Positions 43,631-55,722 of a stretch of 64,000 bases of DNA are shown piece after piece. The stretch comes from Proales similis (taxonomy: Eukaryota > Rotifera > Eurotatoria > Ploima > Proalidae): the NCBI GenBank assembly GCA_019059635.1, contig JAGVRJ010000004.1, positions 310,001 through 374,000 of the forward strand. The letters run 5' to 3'. The translations under genes and the position numbers were made by a program. Within the stretch, counting starts at the first letter, position 1. Each line of letters starts with the position of its first letter. The notes beneath the pieces are model-generated. The model saw nothing but the letters and a program-made list of their open reading frames with translations. It made no database searches and was not told the DNA's origin.

Positions 43631-45086
43631 TTACTTCTGCTGGCTTAACAGCTCTTGGATGAAGGCTTCGGCGCTCATCAATTTAACGTACAAGTAAAAG
43701 TTTATGAAGAGCAGAATTGTGAAACTGAAGCATTAGACGAGGTTGGATCAGATCGAGACGAGAATGCGTTTGTGAAAAAAAAGTCAATTACATTATAGCT
43801 ATGTAAGAAATGACAACATTCTGGTTGAGTTTGAAAAAATAGAACGGAACGCTCGACTGGCGAGCGATTGCTTGAGCAACAACATCAGGAGAAGAAGGAG
43901 AAGGTTCGATTCGGGGCGCAATCGGCGCGCTGGGTGCTTTTCGTTTCTCTTTGCGATGTGCGACCGTCGCGTTTACGTCCAAGCCATAGCGGCCACTCTC
44001 TCTTTCCAGGCCTTTGTCTGTTTGTCAAGAGTTGCCTTAGCCCGCTTTTCAGGTTTCAATTATTGGCTTGAGCCTTGCTTACCCAAATAGTCGAACGTCT
44101 CCTTTAGATTACTCCACACGTTCTTTTCTATGAAGCCTCTGACTATAAACGTTGGCTGCTTTATGTAGTTTATCAGTGCGGTCAGTTTAACTCTTGTTCT
44201 CGTATCGTTCACTCGACTAAAACAGTAGCGATTGATCACAGTAAATGAGTCGGCGTACATCACTCCCTCTGATCTGGTCTCGCACTCAACCACAACGTAG
44301 TTCTCTTGACTTTTGTCAACTATTTTCTGTTGCGGGCAAACGGTGAGATACACAGATGCAACCGGTGAGGAGAGCTCACTCACTTGGATATCTTCGTTGC
44401 GGATGACACCCACCGTGCCCAGGTTGATTCGGTAGTTCAGTCGCCGCATGTTTGGCTTGAACTCCCACTCGTCGATCGTAATTTGTTCGCATTTGCGCCA
44501 TTTCCAGTAGTCTTGCATGAGCTCTGAACGAGAGAACAGCAGCTCGAACGCTTTGGCCAAGGGCAAGCTGTACTCGCGGTCGAGCAGCTGTTTCCCTTTA
44601 TGTTCAACGCACGAACAGTCGCTTGCCGGTGCTTCCAGCGTCTCTTCTGAAACAATTGCAAAATTTGCCGAATCGAAGGCCGCTATAGCTAGTTACACAT
44701 TACCGCTATTTGTCGACTCTTTTCGACTCCTGATTTCAATCGACGACTGAACTGTTATTTCTGGCTCGGGCACAATAGCCGCCAGATCGTCTTTGCTCTT
44801 AATAAGGTCGCATTTAGAGAAGGGCCTTGCTCAACGGCCAACTGAGAGCCTTAAAAAAGCTTACAATTGTCTTTGAAGGCTTTTTGCGGTGATGAATTAG
44901 ATTGTTGATTGCCTTGCTGGTCGCATTTGCCGCGTTTGAAATGGCATCGACAAACTGGGCGGCCGGCTTCGAAGAGACAGACGCAATGTCAACGCCGCTC
45001 ATTCGATTCGATTCGCTCATACGGCAGTTGATCTCTTCGGCTTGCATTGGAACGCTAGCACGACGAGGCACGTCGCACAGTGCCAT
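43631..45086 (-). CDS. VASt-domain membrane protein (Aster/GRAMD1-like, no GRAM domain)
   Basis: Five exons, 44865..45086, 44704..44797, 44083..44646, 43792..44017 and 43631..43724, all phase-consistent, give 399 residues. The VASt domain occupies about 120-290: LPLAKAFELLFSRSELMQDY, FKPNMRRLNYRINLGTVGVI, YADSFTVINRYCFSRV, and FIVRGFIEKNVWSNLKETFD. After a Pro-rich linker comes one transmembrane helix, NVVISYIAIIFTILLFINFY, near the C-terminus. Aster proteins move cholesterol from plasma membrane to ER: the GRAM domain senses the plasma membrane and VASt carries sterol. Here residues 1-105 show no GRAM domain, and an in-frame stop lies five codons before the ATG. It should be ER-anchored with a cytosolic sterol-binding domain. 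Confidence 0.88.
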
Positions 45087-45946
45087 CGGCTTTCTAATCT
45101 AGCAACTAAAATCTCGCCACACTTTTAGTTATCTCACAAGCAACTTGCCCGCCTTCTCATCTCTCTCTCTCTTCTCCCCTTATTCTCGCGCCCGCTCGCT
45201 CCTCTTTTCTCATATTTGCTACTATTTATCAGTTGGAAAACGTTTCAAAAAGCCAGTTTCATCGCACCATTCCAGTTAGGATTTCGTTCGCCCGCTCGCC
45301 ACAATCGCACTATACGTATCACTCGATTGTTGGTGCTGCTCAATCGTCAACTGCGTCCTACGTGCCTGCAATTGCGAGCCATTTCTCCCTCATCCTCACC
45401 CCCCCCCCCTAGCCCCATCTCCTGCTCCTCCTCCCAACAATGGCCAACGTCTCAAAAATTCAATTCATAAATAGAGTGAGTTTGAAGGCTCGAAAGAATT
45501 TGACAGCGTAGCCACCGCAGTCGTTCATGTCTCAGACACGAAACAAATCTGGCACGCGAGCTTTTCTCCACCCATTCGGCGCTAACTGTTCAAACCGGGT
45601 CAGGTGCGTAAAAAGAGATTTCGCATACTTCTCCCACTTGAATAGGTTTATAGAGCTAAATTGCTCGCATTTTTGTCTTCACTATAATTTTCTTGAAACG
45701 TGTGCTCGTTTCGAGCCAAGATTACTTGAATATGAGTCGGTCGAAATTGAAATCCAATTCAAAAGAGGACCGACGAGAAAGAGACAACATACGAAAATGA
45801 CCAAGCCATCTGGACTGGATAAAGCAAACCAGGAACAGCAATGCTCGAACGAGAAAAAGAGGCCAAATTGCAAAAGTTGAATTACATTTCAGGTCGCGAA
45901 TGTTTTGAACGAAGCGCGAAATCGAGTTTGCTTTCAGACCCAAATA
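45087..45946. other. Intergenic / 5' region of NIF3L1, possible small spliced gene
   Basis: About 860 bases. An ATG at 45440 begins MANVSKIQFINR and meets a GTGAGT donor at 45476. A later stretch (45516-45600) could continue it as SFMSQTRNKSGTRAFLHPFG up to a GTCAGG donor, and 45720-45880 is open in more than one frame. I cannot decide whether this is a small gene, NIF3L1 5' UTR, or chance. A run of C residues sits at about 45401-45410. Confidence 0.3.
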
Positions 45947-47354
45947 ATGAGCTATACGCTGCGAGCATTTTTAAGAGGAACGAGTCTCGTGTCATTTGGC
46001 GCAAGAGCTTATAGTCAGCAGATGTTGAACAAACAAGCAATGGATTTGAATGTGCTTGTCAAACGCCTTCAAGAGTACGCAGGCCCGAATCTGGCCTGCG
46101 ACTGGGACAATGTTGGCCTTTTGGTGCAGCCGAGCGGCGAGCTCAAGGTCAATCGAGTGTTGATCACCAACGATCTGACCGAACCGGTGCTGAACGAGGC
46201 CATCGAGAAAAAGGCCAATCTTGTCATTGCCTATCATCCGTTTATATTTCACGGCTTAAAGCGGCTGACTCAAGCCGACTGGAAGCAGCGTCTGATTATT
46301 CGCTGCATTGAGAATAGAGTGGCCGTCTACTCCCCCCACACAACCTGGGACTCGGTCGACGGAGGTATCAACGATTGGATCCTCACAGCTTTCGGTATGA
46401 GACGTTCGCTGATTGAGTTGAGTTCACTCTCTGAGTCATTGCTCTCACGCAAGACACCAAGAAAATCGACTCGATCGAGAATCTCAGTAGCCCCGTGCAT
46501 CCGTGCGGCTTTGCCAAGACTGTAAAAGTGAACCTGAGCTTCGGTCCGAGCAAAGAGAAGCTCATAAGCCAAGTGGCCGCTCTGGGCACGAGTGTCCGAT
46601 TTGTGGCAGAGAAAGAGTAAGATTGCAATGGTACTGGCTGGTGCAGCGACCATACTGAGCATTCAATCGTTTTTGAGAATTGTCGGTCAGGACATGCTCA
46701 AGCAAGTCGAGCTTGAATTTATTGCCGGCAACAACGGCGTGGTTCAACTCATCGAACTGCTTAAACAGCTCGATCAGGCCAACTTAATGGAGACACTTCG
46801 AATCTACGACCATCAAAAGGTAAATTTTTCAGCTCGCAATTAGCCAAGCTCAAACTCCAACTCGATGCCTGCAGCCAAATTTGAAAAACGCCGGTCTCGG
46901 TCGAATCGGCTATCTGAGCGAAGCGATCACCCTTCGCAAGGCGGTCGAGATTCTCAAGTCCCTGTTCAAGATGAACACGTTCAGAATTGCACTGGCCAAC
47001 GGAAAGAGCTTAGGTAAGTACAAAACTGAAATAAACGCCTTGACTAAAACACGACTTGACAAGCGCTCTCAAGATGACAAGATCAAAGTGCTGGCTGTGG
47101 GTGCGGGCTCAGGCAGTAAGCTCTTGAACGGAGTGAACGCCGACCTGATTGTGACTGGCGAGCTGGCACATCACGAGATTCTACACGAAGTGCATCGTGG
47201 CGTCTCAGTGATTGTAACAGACCACTCCAACACCGAGCGCGGCCATCACGAGTATTTCATGCATCGATTCTCGCGCTTCATCAAAGAAAAGTACGGCGAG
47301 CAAGTTGAAATGAGCGTCTCACAAGTTGACTGCGATCCTCTTGAATACATTTAA
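45947..47354 (+). CDS. NIF3L1: NIF3-like protein (NIF3L1/DUF34)
   Basis: Five exons, 45947..46394, 46454..46616, 46660..46819, 46875..47013 and 47074..47354, give 396 residues (human about 377). The N-terminus (MSYTLRAFLRGTSLVSFGAR) resembles a mitochondrial presequence. Family motifs: CDWDNVGLLV, NLVIAYHPFIFHGLK and YSPHTTWDSVDGGINDW (metal-binding His/Asp), GLGRIGYLSE, VLAVGAGSGSKLL and HSNTERGHHEYF. NIF3 proteins form toroidal oligomers with a dinuclear metal site; the reaction is debated (a GTP cyclohydrolase-like fold is discussed). The third exon start at 46660 was selected for frame; it is the least certain join. Confidence 0.88.
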
Positions 47355-47420
47355 TCGGCAGCCACGAGCGAATTCGCATCCAGTTCAAATTGGTTGAAAT
47401 AAAATTTCATTTCAATTTGC

Positions 47421-47467
47421 CTATCCCTCTCTCCCTCTCTCTCTCTTTTTCTCTCTCTCTCTCTCTA
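47421..47467. repeat. (CT)n-rich tract
   Basis: Pyrimidine run of mostly CT dinucleotides in the spacer after NIF3L1. Confidence 0.9.
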
Positions 47468-47634
47468 GTTGGACTCGTTTTCGATTTTAATTTCATATCA
47501 ATTATGACGTGAATCATAGGTTCAATATTTATGACTCTCAAATCGTTGAGGGCAACAGCACGAACTAATTAATACAAATCGAAATTTAGGGCAGGTCTAT
47601 AAGATGGGCGTTCCAAGGAAATCATTTGAGAAAG

Positions 47635-49503
47635 ATGAGAATTTTTCTAGCGCTTACGGTGCTTTTGATTACAGCACTCGCAGAGGCCAGTATTGACTGG
47701 AGCAAATATGCTGCCGTCGATAAGGTGGTATTGAGTTGGAAGCAGATTAGACACACCAACGGAATCAAGATACTACGCGGTTCGCTCCTAAATTTGGATC
47801 TTACCGGCAATTTTCTAAGTCATCTGAATGAAGTAGCCACACTGACAAGATTGAACCGCTTGATATTGAATTATAACAAGCTCAGTTCAATAGAAGGCAT
47901 TGAGAATTTAACTGAACTAACGCATCTAGAGCTGAGTTCAAATAAAATCAGTTCAATTGACCAATTGGGCAACATGAGCCAACTGAATAAACTTGATTTG
48001 TCGGAAAACCTCATCGACTCATTTGACGTTTTGTGGCGCTTGCAAACCATCACCGAGCTGGTGCTGCATAATTGCGGCATGCGATCTTTGCATGGAATTG
48101 GGAATCTTACAAATCTCATTCGACTTGACGTGGGCGCCAACTACATCAAAGACATAAGGCCATTGATACATCTCACTCAAATAAAAACTCTGCTAATAAC
48201 CAAGAATCAGGTCAAAGATCTTGAGCCGCTCAGAGGGCTTAAATTGCTGCAAAACGTATTTATGGATCATAACTTGATCGACTCGCTCGAGCCATTAAGA
48301 GACAATGCGGTGATGAACTTCATTCAGGTTAACCATAACAATCTAACGTCTCTGGAGCCAATTGTGGGAATGACCAAACTCACTCGTCTTCAAGCCGAAA
48401 ACAATCAGATCGAAGAGCTGCCGGACATGAGGAGACTTGCCAAGCTGTCTATAATTATGATGAGCTACAATCGAATACGATATTTGGAGCCACTAGCCAA
48501 TTTGAAGTTGCTCACGAGCGTTGAGTTTTCTCACAATCAAATCCAGTCTATTCAGCCTTTGAGTGGATTGGAGTTACTAGGGACAATTACTCTTTTCAAT
48601 AACCATATTGAGAGCATAGCTGGCCTGGAAAAACTGCCAATACTTCGATTTTTGTTCATTCAAAACAACCAAATAAAATCTATTCAACCGATCTTGAATT
48701 CAAGATCGTTATATCGAGCTCGACTTGATAAAAATCGCATTGAAAACGTGTCGAGTTACTGTGGTCTCTTGAAGATACATAATCTTTACATGGCCAAGAA
48801 CAATCTCACATCCATCGAAGGGTTCTTTTGCCCGAACAATCTGACGCTGGACTCGATTGATGTGAGCAACAATTTAATTACCTCGCCCAAGAATGTCCAT
48901 GGTTTTTTGGAGGTCAATTCACTCATACTTGACTCGAATCGGATTGATAGCTGTGAGTGGTTGAAGCGAGTTTCGGTCGGCAAAAATCTTCATTTGGCCA
49001 ATAATCACATACGAGGTCTGGCAGGCATAGAGGGCCAAAACAAGCTAAAACTGCTTGATCTGAGCAACAACTTTATTGAGACGATCTCCGAATTGCAACA
49101 TCTCAAAGCGCTTGTCTCTCTTAACCTGAATAAGAATTTTGTGCGAAATTTGGATGCTGTCTGCAAGCTTTCGAATTTAAATATTTTAAGTGCTGCCTTC
49201 AATCCGGTGCAAACTCTAGATCTGAGAGGAATGTTGAATTTACGAAGGTTAAGTTTGAATGCAACCGAGCAATACCCACCAGTTCTCACCCCAATTTCAA
49301 TCGTTGATCGTCCCGTACAAAAGACGGCCACATCGATGGCCTTTTATCATGCCTTGTTTGTGCTTAGTGAAGTCTATTTTCTAAATTGCACGCTCTCTTG
49401 GAGTCTCATACGCCAGAACGTATTTTTCAATTTCTTTGAATACTATCAATTGGATTTGTTTTTTAGCAAATGTCTCGAACTTGAGCTTGATTCGAGCCGC
49501 TAA
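47635..49503 (+). CDS. Secreted SDS22-type leucine-rich-repeat protein
   Basis: A single-exon gene of 622 residues, started at ATG 47635 rather than the upstream in-frame TTG. Signal peptide MRIFLALTVLLITALAEA. About twenty 22-residue LRRs follow without a break, of the SDS22/internalin type: for example LTHLELSSNKISSIDQLGNM and LNKLDLSENLIDSFDVLWRL, with NLTELTHLELSSN-like phasing. Many N-linked glycosylation sequons are present (NLT, NMS, NVS). No transmembrane helix is certain, though the last 60 residues are hydrophobic. SDS22-type repeats in animals are usually intracellular (PPP1R7, ciliary LRR proteins), so a secreted array is unusual. No orthologue assigned. Confidence 0.88.
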   Translation: MRIFLALTVLLITALAEASIDWSKYAAVDKVVLSWKQIRHTNGIKILRGSLLNLDLTGNFLSHLNEVATLTRLNRLILNYNKLSSIEGIENLTELTHLELSSNKISSIDQLGNMSQLNKLDLSENLIDSFDVLWRLQTITELVLHNCGMRSLHGIGNLTNLIRLDVGANYIKDIRPLIHLTQIKTLLITKNQVKDLEPLRGLKLLQNVFMDHNLIDSLEPLRDNAVMNFIQVNHNNLTSLEPIVGMTKLTRLQAENNQIEELPDMRRLAKLSIIMMSYNRIRYLEPLANLKLLTSVEFSHNQIQSIQPLSGLELLGTITLFNNHIESIAGLEKLPILRFLFIQNNQIKSIQPILNSRSLYRARLDKNRIENVSSYCGLLKIHNLYMAKNNLTSIEGFFCPNNLTLDSIDVSNNLITSPKNVHGFLEVNSLILDSNRIDSCEWLKRVSVGKNLHLANNHIRGLAGIEGQNKLKLLDLSNNFIETISELQHLKALVSLNLNKNFVRNLDAVCKLSNLNILSAAFNPVQTLDLRGMLNLRRLSLNATEQYPPVLTPISIVDRPVQKTATSMAFYHALFVLSEVYFLNCTLSWSLIRQNVFFNFFEYYQLDLFFSKCLELELDSSR

Positions 49504-49678
49504 TAAACAAGAAAAACTATAATTGAGTTTTTTAGGGGTTAGAAAAAAAAAACTAATTGAAGCAGAGCTGTTTGTCAAGTTTTGTCTGCGCGCGAGTATA
49601 AATTATTAGAGGAATCGAAATTTCCAATTTATTATCAGGTCGATAAGGGCGAACGAGTGCAAGAGGGCGCTCTCAAAC

Positions 49679-50524
49679 ATGAAGCTCGACTCCTGCCTTG
49701 ACCCTATTGCTCCATTTAGCAATCAGCCATTTGGAGTCTTTGGTACCCAGCTCTACAGTGGTGCTCGATTTCATGGCTACCAGAAGAGCAAAGGAAATTC
49801 ATACGACGTGGAAGTCATCCTTCAGGTATTTCTCTTGAACATCAGACCTTTTCGATCAGAGACCTCTCAATTGAATAACGAAAAGAACGTCGATTTGCAA
49901 AACTCTTATCTGTGCGGCTATCTCAAAATAAAGGGCCTGACCGAAGAGTACCCGACCTTGACCACATTTTTCGACGGTGAAATAATCGGCACCAAGCATC
50001 CCTTCCTGACTCGGAAATGGGAAGCTGACGAGGATGTAGACAAGAAGCATTGGGTAAGGCCGCTGGACTTGAAGCCTCACGAACCGCTTTTAACTCGCTT
50101 AATGGTGCAGAACAAGTTTCAAGCCTTCAGCCAGTTCTCAAAGAGTTTCAATGAGGACAACTTTGACTACGATCAGCTGCTCAAATCGGACGCGATTTTC
50201 ATGCGATGGAAGGTGAGACAGCAGCAGCTTCAATTCGAATCATTCAATAATTCAGAGCCCAACTGAAGGAGTCGTTTCTGGTGCCCGATCACACAATCAA
50301 GGACATTTCTGGCGCGTCGTTTGCCGGCTTTTATTACATTTGCTTTCAAAAGTCAACGTCGACTATCGAGGGCTATTATTACCATCGAACGTCTGAGCAG
50401 TGAGTCGACAATTTTTGCCGGCCCAAATAGTCATTTTCTAAACTCAATCACTCGCTTCAGATTTCAGAGTCTGGTCTTGAACCACATACGGGACAATAGC
50501 ACAGGCGCCTATGAATTCCGATAG
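49679..50524 (+). CDS. GID4: GID4, substrate receptor of the CTLH/GID ubiquitin ligase
   Basis: Exons 49679..49825, 49886..50212, 50269..50399 and 50461..50524 give 222 residues. Highly conserved blocks: [79 protein letters not shown] and [12 protein letters not shown], ending YEFR. GID4 forms a beta-barrel that binds Pro/N-degrons and brings substrates (gluconeogenic enzymes in yeast) to the CTLH ligase. The N-terminal extension of vertebrate GID4 is missing; the core is complete. Confidence 0.95.
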
Positions 50525-51422
50525 GGCCCGCATTGGACGACAATCAATTTGACGTCATTCACGCGCCAACTTCAACTTTCTCTCTGTTTTTATTTTCATT
50601 CTGGCACGATTTTGGTTGACGGTCGACGTTTATTAAATAAAGATCGATTGTGCGTTTATCACCGACCCGCTGTTTATGTCTACCTAACAGATATGCTCTT
50701 TAAAAGTTGCCAGAACAGGAGCTTGAATCGAGCGAACATGTACGAGAACTAGAGAGTCGATTTCATTTGGTGGATGCACGCTGCTCGGTCATGTAGCACT
50801 GAGAAGAGGAGAATGCTAGCGACCTTGCTAATCTTCTAATGCTAGTGTAGAAGCAAAGCGAGTTTTTACTTCTCCGACAACGACCAGCGCGAATGTGAAA
50901 ATATCATGGCGCAAGCTGTAATTAGGCGCCAGTCGAGCATGCATATCAAGCAGTTGAGAGTATGTGAGCAGAATTCTGCTATGCAGTCTATGGGCTGCGG
51001 TAGAGTTAAAGTAAAATTGCAAAACACTGCTGGCTAGAGTGCCGTTACGTAACACCATGGTGCGAGCGACTTATGCCAATGCTGTAAGGTCGGGTCTAAG
51101 ACTAGAGCGTAGACCTAGCCGGCTTGCCTCAATAGAGCAGTATTACATGAACGCGTTCAATGCATCTTTAGTTGCAAAACGACGCTCAACTGCAAGCGAA
51201 CTTGATCGTCGAGCAATGTGATTGCATACTCATAATTTCGGCTACGCCCCAAACTACCAAGGCCCGCTTCTGTCGCACATATATAATTATAATAAAGAGG
51301 CAACTCAGCCAGAGAGAGGCCATTGCCGTCATCATATTGGACGTTGCTAATTGCATTCGGTGTAGACGTTGTTTTAGAGAGATTTAGCTTCTAGCTCGAG
51401 CTAAACCGAATCAAACATAAAG
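50525..51422. other. Intergenic between GID4 and OGDH
   Basis: About 900 bases. Overlapping short open frames occur on both strands between 50828 and 51221 (minus MVLRNGTLASSVLQFYF; plus MVRATYANAVRSGLRLE), but neither shows a recognisable domain or splice partners. The base composition here is more even than in other gaps, so a relic of a gene or element is possible. The 3' UTR of GID4 and the promoter of OGDH must be here. Confidence 0.35.
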
Positions 51423-54400
51423 ATGACTAAGCTTTTACAAATCGGCTCCTTAATGGTGGCTGGAAAGCGCAGCGTCCATCTGGCTTCTCGCGGCCTCACT
51501 GGCCTGAGCACAGGCGGCAAACTTGGCCAGCAAAGACGGGTGATTGCCACGAGCGCCGTAGATCGTCAGAAAGCCAACGAGCAAACGTCCAACAACTTCC
51601 TGAACGGCTCGTCGGCCGCCTACATCGAGGAGATCTATCAGGCCTGGCTGGCCGACCCACGCTCGGTGCACAAGTCCTGGGACATTTACTTTCGCACCAA
51701 TTCGGTTCAATCGCCGCCTCTGGCTTTGCAGGGCGGCCAGGCACCGGTCGCCACCAACACACTCGCACCCATCTCATCTGGTCAATTTGACATGTCTCAA
51801 CTGGTGCAGCTTCTTCAACAAGCAGTGAACCCTGCTTCGCCTTATCAGGCCCCATCGCTCCAGCCGTCTACTCCCGAAGAGCAGCTTGTTGAAGACCACT
51901 TGCGCTTGTACTCTCTGATTCGATCCTATCAGATCAGAGGCCACAAAAAAGCCAATTTAGACCCGTTGGGCATTTCGCGCTCACTGGATGTGACCTCCGA
52001 GTTCGGCGACGGTCTTTCGGTCGAGTTCTACAATTTTACCGAGAACGACCTGGCACGCAAATTCAAGCTGCCCAAGACAACATTCATCGGCGGCGAGGAG
52101 CAGACTCTAACCCTTCAGGAGATTCTCGATCGACTCAGCCAAGTGTACACGCGATCCATCGGCATCGAGTACATGTACATTGACAATTTCGAAAAGTGCA
52201 ACTGGATTAGACAACAATTCGAAGCGCCCAATGCAGTCGAACTATCGGCTGAAGAGAAAAAGCGAACATTGAAGCGATTGATCCGCGCCACTCGATTCGA
52301 GGAGTTTCTGGCCAAGAAATGGAGCTCAGAGAAGCGATTTGGCCTTGAAGGCTGCGAAGTGATGATTCCGGCCATGAAGTCCATCATCGACACCGTGTCG
52401 GCTCATGGCGTCGACACTGTCATCATGGGCATGCCCCATCGTGGCCGCCTGAACGTGCTGGCCAACGTGACTCGCAAGCCGCTCGAAGAGATATTCAATG
52501 AATTCGACTCAAATCTTGCCCCTGCCGAAGAGGGCAGTGGAGACGTGAAATACCATTTGGGAACGTGCACAGAGAGAATCAACAGAGTAACAAACAGCAA
52601 AATGAAGCTGGTGATCGTGGCCAACCCGTCTCACTTGGAGGCCGTGAACCCGGTGGTGACCGGCAAGACCAAGTCCGAGCAGTTCTACCGCGACGACCAC
52701 AACGGCGACAAGGTCATGAGCATTCTGCTGCACGGCGATGCGGCCTTCTCTGGCCAAGGAGTCGTCTACGAGACCTTCCATCTTAGCGACTTGCCCGCCT
52801 ACACGACCCACGGCACCATTCACATTGTGGTGAATAACCAGATCGGATTCACCACCGACCCGCGCTCGTCGCGCTCGTCACCCTACTGCACTGACGTGGC
52901 CCGTGTGGTCAATGCGCCCATCTTCCACGTGAACGCCGACGATCCGGCCGCTGTGGTTCACGTTTGCAAAGTGGCCGCAGAATGGCGCACACGCTACAAG
53001 AAGGACGTCGTCATCGATCTGGTCTGCTACCGAAAGAGTGGACACAACGAAATCGACGAGCCCATGTTCACCAATCCTTTCATGTACAAGTCGATTCGAA
53101 AGCAGCAGCCGGTGCTCAAGAAATACGCTGACCAGCTAATCAGCGAAAAGAGCGTCGAGCAAGAGTGGTACGATGTAAGTCGACAAGGCCGCCTTTTGCG
53201 CTTGGCATTTCTTAAACTCTCATGGTGGCCTAGGCCGAGTTGAAAAAGTACGACAGCATCCTGGAGGACGCGTACCAAAACTCAAAGAGCGAGCAGTTCA
53301 GCAAGAAAAAGCACTGGCTCGATTCGCCATGGAAAAGTGAGTTGACAATTTATTGCCTTGTCCGCAGGTTTGACCGAATACTTCCCTGTCGCTTGACAAA
53401 CGTGTGTCGATTTCACTTCGACTGTGCGTGGCTAAAAGTTTAAGCAACTCTCTCCATTTTGCTGTGCATTCTCTCTGGCCGTCCGAAATAGGCGAATTCG
53501 GCTAATAAGATAAGAAATTGCTGAACGATTTCACTTGAGCAGATGACGATTGAATTCAATCTTATCAGACAAGTGTTGTTGGTTTGCGAAACAAAAAACC
53601 GTTCACAAGTAGAATTGCCGAACGCTTTGAATAAACAGAGTGTTAACCGTCGGTCATCTCCAATTTCGCCTTCCTCTCTGCCCTTTATAACTCTTCGTTG
53701 CTCTAATTTTTCTTCTTTTTTTTCTCTCTCTCTCTCTCTGTTTGCAAAGACTTTTTCCCGAGCGGTAAGTAAACTATTGAATAGACTCACTATTAAAAAC
53801 AAGAGGCTCACTTGCGCTTAAACTTCACTTATCTAACAACAGTCAGAATAGAGCTAGTTCAGTTTTTAGACCATAGACATTCGTTTTTTCTTTATTTGTT
53901 AGATCTAGAGCAATAATCTTTTAAAACACAACAAACTTGCGAGAACGCTTTTTGACACCTTTTTCACACTTGAAATATAAACAGCAGTTGAGTACTCTTG
54001 ACTAACGTTCGCCTTTGTGTTGCAGAGTTCTTCAAAGGCCATGGACCTTTCCCGTATCCGGACACGGGCGTCAGCGAAGAGACGCTCAACCTCATCGGCG
54101 CCAAGTTCAGCGAGGTGCCCGAAAAGGACTTTACTATTCACCGAGGTCTAAAGCGTATATTGGAGTCGCGCTCCAAAATGGTCAGCGAACGCATGGCCGA
54201 TTGGGCAATGGGCGAGGCGTTCGCTTTCGGCTCGCTTCTTCTGGAGGGCACGCATGTTCGCCTGAGCGGTCAGGATGTTGAACGCGGCACTTTCAGCCAT
54301 CGTCATCACGTTCTTCACGATCAGGAGCGCGATCTCAACACTCTGGTGCCTCTCAATCATCTCAGTGTGAATCAGGCGCAGTACACGGTCTGCAATAGCT

Positions 54401-55722
54401 CGTTGTCCGAGTTCGGCGTGCTAGGCTTCGAGCTTGGCTATTCGCTTACCAACCCGAACTCGTTGATCATGTGGGAGGCACAGTTCGGTGACTTTTCCAA
54501 CACGGCCCAGTGCATAATCGATCAGTTCATTGCGTCTGGCCAGGCGAAGTGGACTCGTCAGACCGGCCTGGTCATGCTCTTACCGCACGGCTACGAGGGC
54601 ATGGGACCCGAGCATTCAAGTGCTCGTCTCGAGCGCTTCCTGCAGCTCAGCGACGACGATCCAGACGAGCTTCCCGAAGAGAACGAGAACACCGCGATGA
54701 ACCAGCTGCACGACATAAACATGATCGTGGCCAATCCGACCACGCCGGCCAACTACATGCACCTGCTGCGTCGTCAAGTTAAACTTCCGTTCCGAAAGCC
54801 GCTCATTGTCATGACGCCCAAGGCCCTGCTTCGCTTGCCAGCTGCTCGATCCAGCTTCGATGAGATGTTGTCCGGCCGAGGCTTTGAGCGCATTTACAAG
54901 GAGACCGGCGTGGCCAGCCAAAACCCAGACTCGGTCAAGCGCATCGTCTTCTGCTCGGGCAAGGTGTTCTACGATTTGGAAAGCGAACGAGAGAAGCGCG
55001 GCCTGACCAGCGATGTGGCCATTGTTCGCATCGAGCAAATCGCACCCTTCCCGCATGACCTAATCAAACAAGAGCTGGCCAAGTACAAGAACGCCACCAT
55101 CTGCATTGCCCAAGAGGAGCACAAGAACGCCGGCCCCTACGAGTTCGTCCGAGCTCGTCTCCAGACCATCCTCCTCTCGATGAACGACAGCCGTGTCAAT
55201 CAGCTCAGGTAATTTGCACTTGCACGCTATCGCATATTCATTCTCTTTGCCATTCTGTCGATTAACTTGTTGCACACGCACGCGCGTGTGTGCTTGCACC
55301 ATGCCGAGTTGGGTTGACACAGTTTAAATCGCTTGCTGATTGGGATTTTATTGTTTCTAGAAATTGGTAAATTTAGACATTGTGCACCCTTTTGAGGTCG
55401 CACCCTGTCCACTGCTTACACTGGCTGCGAGCTCGTTTCATTTCGTTCCCGAAATATTGTTTGCACCATTCAGTTTTCTTTGCCATCTTCCCACGCATGC
55501 CCGCTCTAGCTAGTAAAAGCGTACGATTGAGTACCTAACCCGACCGCACTCTGCAACCCTAACACCCGGGCTTTGAATTTTCCTGCCTTAAACTGAACTA
55601 ATCGTTGCCGGACGCATTTTAGCTACGCTGGAAGACCAACTGCTGCGGCGACCGCAACTGGCAGCAAGTACACTCACAACAAGGAGCTGAAAAATCTACT
55701 TGACCAGGCCATGGCGGTCTAA
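51423..55722 (+). CDS. OGDH: 2-oxoglutarate dehydrogenase, E1 component
   Basis: Thiamine-diphosphate enzyme of the mitochondrial TCA cycle; decarboxylates 2-oxoglutarate and passes the succinyl group to E2 (DLST). Exons 51423..53174, 53234..53336, 54026..55208 and 55623..55722 give 1,045 residues (human about 1,023). N-terminal transit peptide ([20 protein letters not shown]), then the E1 N-domain [20 protein letters not shown], ThDP/Mg site [42 protein letters not shown] and [10 protein letters not shown]; the second half holds [34 protein letters not shown] and [11 protein letters not shown]. Intron 2 is 689 bases, long for this region, and contains CT repeats. The final exon is short and ends DQAMAV. 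Confidence 0.97.

Noticed and set aside
50828-51221. Overlapping small frames on both strands between GID4 and OGDH
   Set aside because: They overlap each other and neither has domains, splice sites or a poly(A) signal; kept only as a note in the intergenic entry.
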